Below are positions 5,680-5,691 of a stretch of 5,691 bases of DNA, piece by piece. Source of the stretch: Actinomycetes bacterium (GTDB lineage Bacteria; Actinomycetota; Actinomycetes; Actinomycetales; Microbacteriaceae); the NCBI GenBank assembly GCA_023386365.1, contig JAEWJX010000052.1:1-5691 (forward strand), written 5' to 3'. Positions within the stretch are counted from its first letter, which is position 1. Each line of letters starts with the position of its first letter. Position numbers and translations under genes: made by a program. The notes under the pieces are model-generated. The model was not told where the DNA came from. It worked only from the letters and a program-made list of their open reading frames with translations, and did not search any database.

Positions 5680-5691
5680 GGGGAGGCGGCG

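Larger units (their letters stand above)
5612..5691 (-). promoter_or_regulatory. GC-rich leader of the cytochrome b gene with strong Shine-Dalgarno
   Basis: The 80 bp upstream of the lead gene hold the ribosome binding site (GGGGAGG on the coding strand, 5617-5623), a short AT-richer patch (TTAAA, 5631-5635) and a GC palindrome further up. I see no convincing -35/-10 pair. The true promoter may lie beyond the window, or this could be an internal gap in a longer operon. The ribosome binding site is firm, the promoter role is not. Confidence 0.45.

Noticed and set aside
1..5691. tRNA, rRNA, CRISPR, insertion sequence or toxin-antitoxin content
   Set aside because: No cloverleaf-like segment, no spaced direct repeats, no transposase motifs and no small two-gene cassette were seen. 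Coding sequence fills nearly all of the window.

Overview
This is a G+C-rich window, strongly GC-biased at third codon positions, in which all five genes lie on the minus strand, so transcription runs from high to low coordinates. The lead gene encodes a cytochrome b of the fused actinobacterial QcrB type (PDWY instead of PEWY, long C-terminal extension). Together with the NDH-2 type and the base composition this points to an actinobacterium. A Microbacteriaceae-like micrococcalean is my best guess, but it is an inference without a phylogeny.

Layout in transcription order. (1) 5691-5612: GC-rich leader with a 12-bp palindrome, a small inverted repeat and a strong Shine-Dalgarno. (2) 5611-4082: an eight-helix QcrB-like cytochrome b. 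(3) 4085-3135: an HSL/Aes-type serine esterase that overlaps the cytochrome gene by 4 bp (ATGA). (4) After a 51-bp gap, 3083-2376: a second, small serine alpha/beta hydrolase. (5) A 56-bp gap holding a perfect 11-bp-arm hairpin. (6) 2319-1360: an alpha/beta hydrolase with an aspartate nucleophile, of epoxide hydrolase/haloalkane dehalogenase type. (7) 1363-41: a type II NADH dehydrogenase that overlaps gene 4 by 4 bp (GTGA). (8) 40-1: a run of 19 G plus a GC palindrome. No gap between genes exceeds 60 bp, and no RNA gene, mobile element or CRISPR array was seen.

The gene set is unusual: two quinone-linked membrane redox proteins, one at each end, bracket three soluble hydrolases of three different subfamilies. 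In principle NDH-2 makes menaquinol and the cytochrome b could oxidise it.

The main observation is in the cytochrome b. The ligands for the p-side heme bL (His115, His215, with Arg112) and the quinol-oxidation PDWY motif are intact. Both expected ligands for the n-side heme bH are gone (Gln129 and Arg230), and so is the arginine that normally pairs with the bH propionate (Ile132). The reading frame and the flanking motifs are intact, so this looks like a coherent loss of one heme in an otherwise conserved protein. Such a protein could not run a normal Q-cycle. With no Rieske protein or cytochrome c gene in view, it may be part of an undescribed electron-transfer or quinone-binding module.
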